Shown piece by piece: positions 61,032 through 64,000 of a DNA stretch of 64,000 nucleotides (the first letter of the stretch is position 1; the number at the start of each line of letters is the position of its first letter). Below the pieces are notes generated by a model. That model saw only the letters and a list, made by a program, of their open reading frames with translations, was not told where the DNA came from and did no database searches. The DNA is from Pseudobowmanella zhangzhouensis. GTDB lineage: Bacteria; Pseudomonadota; Gammaproteobacteria; Enterobacterales; Alteromonadaceae. Location of the stretch: contig NZ_JBHSYO010000007.1 in the NCBI RefSeq assembly GCF_042662685.1, forward strand, positions 440,711-504,710. Direction: 5' to 3'. Position numbers and translations under genes: made by a program.

Positions 61032-64000
61032 ATGTTACCTGCCTTAATTAAGAAATGTTTACGTCGAACATCTACTTTGTTTTTTCTGCTACTCAGTTCG
61101 CAAGTGTATGCGCAATCACTATTGGAGGAGCTTAATAGTGTTCCCGACAATAGTTGGCTTCCGGCTTCAAAAAATGCCTTCAGTGATGTTTGGACACCAC
61201 AAGATCAGCGACCTAGTCCAGAAGCCGGTGACATTCTTGGTTCACCAAAAGCCATTATTGGTGCGTGGGGCTCAATGGCGTGGGACTCTCGTCGAGAGAA
61301 TTTAATTTTTTGGGGTGGTGGTCACGCGAATTATCCCGGCAATGAAGTGTATTTATGGAATAGCGCAAGCCGGAAATGGCAACGGGGGTCACTACCCAGC
61401 GAGGTAGAAAAAGTCAATTCGTACGGTTTGTACCTTGCCGTGGATGGGTTGGATAACGCGCCTACATCTTCGCATACCTACGATAACAGCGAATATTTGC
61501 CAATCGTTGATCGATTTGTGACTTTCGGTGGGGCGACATATAACACTGGCCGCTTTTTGGAAAATGCAGCCAGAGATTATAAAGCCGGCCCCTATTTCTG
61601 GAATCCTGCGCTTGCCAGTCCGAATAAAGTTGGCGGCGCTGACAACTCCCATGCAAAGCCCGATATTTTTCCCAATGTAGTGGGCGGCGCCATGTGGCAG
61701 AACCGCGATAACCTGATCACTGGAATGACCGCGAGCGGCGACTTCCCTGGCGGATCCTTTAACGGCTTTATCAATGGAGGAACAGCCTATACCCAGGAAG
61801 ATGGCCGTGATGTCTTGTACATCAGCGATGGGGATCTTTGGAAATATACCGTTGAATCGTCGGGAAATAATGCTTCAGATCGATTTGAAAAGATCGGAAC
61901 AGGCACCATCGGGGAGCAGGGGCCAGCGGCATACGATCCGGAACGTCAATTATTTGTGAAAATTCGGGGTAGCAGTTTTGTTGTCTGGGATGTATCGAGA
62001 GCGAGCGAGAGTAATGCCGGTATAGGTTTCGTTCCTAGCGATTTAAGTGGACGATTTAATTTTGCCGACTTACTGAATTATGGAATGGATTTTGACCCTA
62101 TTCGTCAGCGCTTTATCCTTTGGGGCGGCTATGGCGACGTGTGGCAGTTACTGCCTCCAGCGGATTCAAATTTGTCCTCTGGCTGGCAGTTAAGTTCTTT
62201 GTCTGTTAGTGGCGAGTTATTACCTAATCGAGGTAGTGGAGGCTTTACGGGTGTACTTGGAAAGTGGAAATACGTTCCGTCATATGATGTGTTTATTGGT
62301 GTTTTAAATGGTGTGGATGGTGATATTTGGGTCTATAAGCCAACCCAGTGGCAACCACAAAAGAATCTGAATTCAGACAATCAGGCCCCTGTCGTAACGC
62401 TAATAAACGTTTCCAACAATGAAATTGTCACCGGCAGCAAAACAGTCACGATTTCTGCTGCTGATAACCAGTCTATCGATAATGTAGCGCTGTATGCTGA
62501 CGGCCTGCTAATTGGCACGGCTTCAAGCAGTCCTTATCAGATTGAGTTCGACAGTACGACTCTACGCAATGGCTTCACTTCCCTGCACGCGGAAGCGACT
62601 GACCTGCAGGGTAATCGGGGAGAAAGTCCTTATTTGAGAGTTAATATCGCCAATATCATTCCTGAAGATACATCCCCACCTCAGATCCGCATATTGAGCC
62701 CGCTGATGTCTGAGAGCGTTAGTGGCGTTTATATTATCCACCTTGCGGTTAAAGATGATGTGGGAATTGACAGGCAAAGTGTATCCGTCAATGGCGATGT
62801 TATATGTACGGATATGCTGGAAGGAGGAACCTGTCAATGGGATACCAGTCAACACATTGCCGGAGAGTATATCGTTGCCGCATCAGTCTGGGACTACTTT
62901 GGTAATAAGACTGAAACCAGCACCGTCGTAAATGTGGTGGGTTCAGCAGGCAATTACGCGCCAGCAATCACGCTGACCTCTCCTGAACATCAAGTTGGCT
63001 ATGGTGCAGGTGAGGTGTTGACGATATCTGCAGAGGTAGAAGATGTCGATAGCGACTCAGTTATGGTCGATTTCTATGCTGGTGTAACTCGGCTAGCTAC
63101 GGTTACGCAGGCACCGTATCAGTATCATTGGCAACCCGGTACAGAGGGAATTTATCACATCAGAGCCATTGCTCGTGACAGCGATGGTAATTCCACCGGT
63201 TCGAATGTCGCGATAATTTCATCCGGTATAGCCACTGTAACGATGCAAGAGGGAATGCTGGGTTATGTAGGTATGCAGGATGCATACATTGACGCATATT
63301 TTCAGGGTTCGAACACCTCACAACGTACTGAGTTAAAAGATCAGGAAAGCTCAATTTATAAAAATCGAATGTTATTACGCTTCCCGATTTTCCGTTCTGA
63401 GGGGGGATGGATCCCTGATGGCGCCACGGTAGAAAGCGCAACGCTCTCAATGTACAAAGCCACCTATTATGACCAGAAATATCAAGTCAATTTGCTACTG
63501 AAGCAATGGAAAGACGATGAAGTTAACTGGAATCAGGCAAGGGAAGGAGTGCCTTGGATGGAGCCTGGCGCTGAAGCTGAGTATTTTGACATTGAGCATA
63601 TAGTGACAGGGTACGGTGAAGCGGGTTGGTTTGGGGGCTGGGTCGATTTTAATGTCACCGATGCGGTTCATGCCATCGCTCAGGGCATGCCCAACTATGG
63701 ATGGCGGATCAAGGGCATAAGTGGCAATTACAACCTCAAAAAATATTACAGTAGTGAATATACAGACGTTATTACGTCACGCCCTAAGCTCATTGTTCGT
63801 TACTCATATGCTGGAGATAGCAACCAACCACCCAATGTGAGTCTGAGTTCACCGACGGATAACAGCCAGTACAGCGAGGGGGAAGATATCTCATTGGTCG
63901 CCCAGGCGAGCGACGGAGATGGTGAGATTGTTGATGTATCGTTTTATGCGGGAAATGTGCTGCTGGCCAGTGTTAGCAACCCGCCGTATGAATTCACCTG
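61032..64000 (+). CDS. Large secreted protein: kelch-like propeller, Ig repeats, DNRLRE module (3' truncated by window)
   Basis: At least 989 residues; the frame is open to the window end. Signal peptide: residues 1-27 (LFFLLLSSQVYA, cleavage before Gln28). Residues ~55-435 look like a kelch/galactose-oxidase-type propeller (WGGGHANYPGNEVYLWN, TFGGATYN, ILWGGYGDVWQL). Then three Ig-like domains (about 452-545, 548-637, 640-732), a DNRLRE/CBM96-like beta module (about 734-925) and a fourth Ig-like repeat running off the end. The Ig repeats share a pattern FYAG/YADG...ATV...PYQ. Probably a surface adhesin or polysaccharide-binding protein. I cannot see whether it ends in PEP-CTERM. Confidence 0.9.
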   Translation, partial: MLPALIKKCLRRTSTLFFLLLSSQVYAQSLLEELNSVPDNSWLPASKNAFSDVWTPQDQRPSPEAGDILGSPKAIIGAWGSMAWDSRRENLIFWGGGHANYPGNEVYLWNSASRKWQRGSLPSEVEKVNSYGLYLAVDGLDNAPTSSHTYDNSEYLPIVDRFVTFGGATYNTGRFLENAARDYKAGPYFWNPALASPNKVGGADNSHAKPDIFPNVVGGAMWQNRDNLITGMTASGDFPGGSFNGFINGGTAYTQEDGRDVLYISDGDLWKYTVESSGNNASDRFEKIGTGTIGEQGPAAYDPERQLFVKIRGSSFVVWDVSRASESNAGIGFVPSDLSGRFNFADLLNYGMDFDPIRQRFILWGGYGDVWQLLPPADSNLSSGWQLSSLSVSGELLPNRGSGGFTGVLGKWKYVPSYDVFIGVLNGVDGDIWVYKPTQWQPQKNLNSDNQAPVVTLINVSNNEIVTGSKTVTISAADNQSIDNVALYADGLLIGTASSSPYQIEFDSTTLRNGFTSLHAEATDLQGNRGESPYLRVNIANIIPEDTSPPQIRILSPLMSESVSGVYIIHLAVKDDVGIDRQSVSVNGDVICTDMLEGGTCQWDTSQHIAGEYIVAASVWDYFGNKTETSTVVNVVGSAGNYAPAITLTSPEHQVGYGAGEVLTISAEVEDVDSDSVMVDFYAGVTRLATVTQAPYQYHWQPGTEGIYHIRAIARDSDGNSTGSNVAIISSGIATVTMQEGMLGYVGMQDAYIDAYFQGSNTSQRTELKDQESSIYKNRMLLRFPIFRSEGGWIPDGATVESATLSMYKATYYDQKYQVNLLLKQWKDDEVNWNQAREGVPWMEPGAEAEYFDIEHIVTGYGEAGWFGGWVDFNVTDAVHAIAQGMPNYGWRIKGISGNYNLKKYYSSEYTDVITSRPKLIVRYSYAGDSNQPPNVSLSSPTDNSQYSEGEDISLVAQASDGDGEIVDVSFYAGNVLLASVSNPPYEFT

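Noticed and set aside
1..64000. CRISPR arrays, tRNA/rRNA genes, insertion sequences, att sites
   Set aside because: No direct repeat arrays, no cloverleaf with conserved tRNA bases in any intergenic gap, no transposase or integrase reading frame and no terminal repeats were found by reading.

Overview
The window is chromosomal DNA from a gammaproteobacterium, most likely of the order Alteromonadales. The grounds are protein resemblance and gene order: ubiE-ubiJ-ubiB, hslVU with ftsN, priA next to rpmE and a short malic enzyme, a DUF4212/ActP-type symporter with a DUF294 protein and an exonuclease, and a classical S10 ribosomal protein operon. I assign no genus. There are no rRNA or tRNA genes, insertion sequences, prophage blocks or CRISPR arrays. 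Genes are densely packed, with many 1-4 base overlaps and many hairpin terminators.

Region 1 (1-10.6 kb) has the 3' part of a ubiquinone operon (ubiE, ubiJ, start of ubiB), oligopeptidase A (prlC), glutathione reductase (gor) and a DUF3016 secreted protein. Three small unrecognised or weakly recognised genes follow, one behind an almost perfect FliA (sigma-28) promoter. Next are epmB, efp and epmA, the EF-P translation factor with both enzymes that beta-lysylate it, and a PilZ (c-di-GMP) protein. Region 2 (10.6-17.2 kb) has the whole four-step histidine degradation pathway: hutH and hutU on one strand, hutI and an acetyltransferase on the other, and hutG behind rraA. Region 3 (17.3-24.4 kb) has a RimK-type ATP-grasp trio, an NhaD antiporter, a MerR regulator with a cysteine-rich metal permease, and a MASE1-GGDEF diguanylate cyclase.

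Region 4 (24.4-37.8 kb) has hslVU behind a heat-shock-like promoter, ftsN, a CBS protein, a PEP-CTERM surface protein behind a sigma-54-like promoter, a chemoreceptor, priA, rpmE, a patatin lipase, malic enzyme and a quinone-oxidoreductase-like protein. Region 5 (37.8-47.5 kb) is a CrbS/MxtR-like sensor kinase fused to a symporter domain, divergent from a solute (probably acetate) symporter module that includes a cNMP/CBS/DUF294 protein and a DnaQ-like exonuclease. Region 6 (47.6-53.3 kb) has a catalase-peroxidase with an export signal, ppiC, a DUF3667 membrane protein and a GAF-GspE/PilB-type ATPase.

Region 7 (53.4-58.6 kb) is the complete S10 operon rpsJ-rpsQ with its promoter and a leader of about 165 bases. 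It ends at a strong terminator and is followed by an S9 peptidase lipoprotein, not by the spc operon. The window closes inside a very large secreted protein (at least 989 residues: kelch-like propeller, Ig repeats, DNRLRE module), also preceded by a sigma-54-like element.

The most interesting signals are regulatory. They are a FliA promoter on a 61-residue gene; two sigma-54-like sites in front of the two surface/secreted proteins; a MerR operator whose predicted transcript starts at the ATG; a sigma-32-like hslVU promoter; and a recurring GC-rich sequence just after the -10 boxes of the rpsJ, rpmE, nhaD, efp and malic enzyme promoters.
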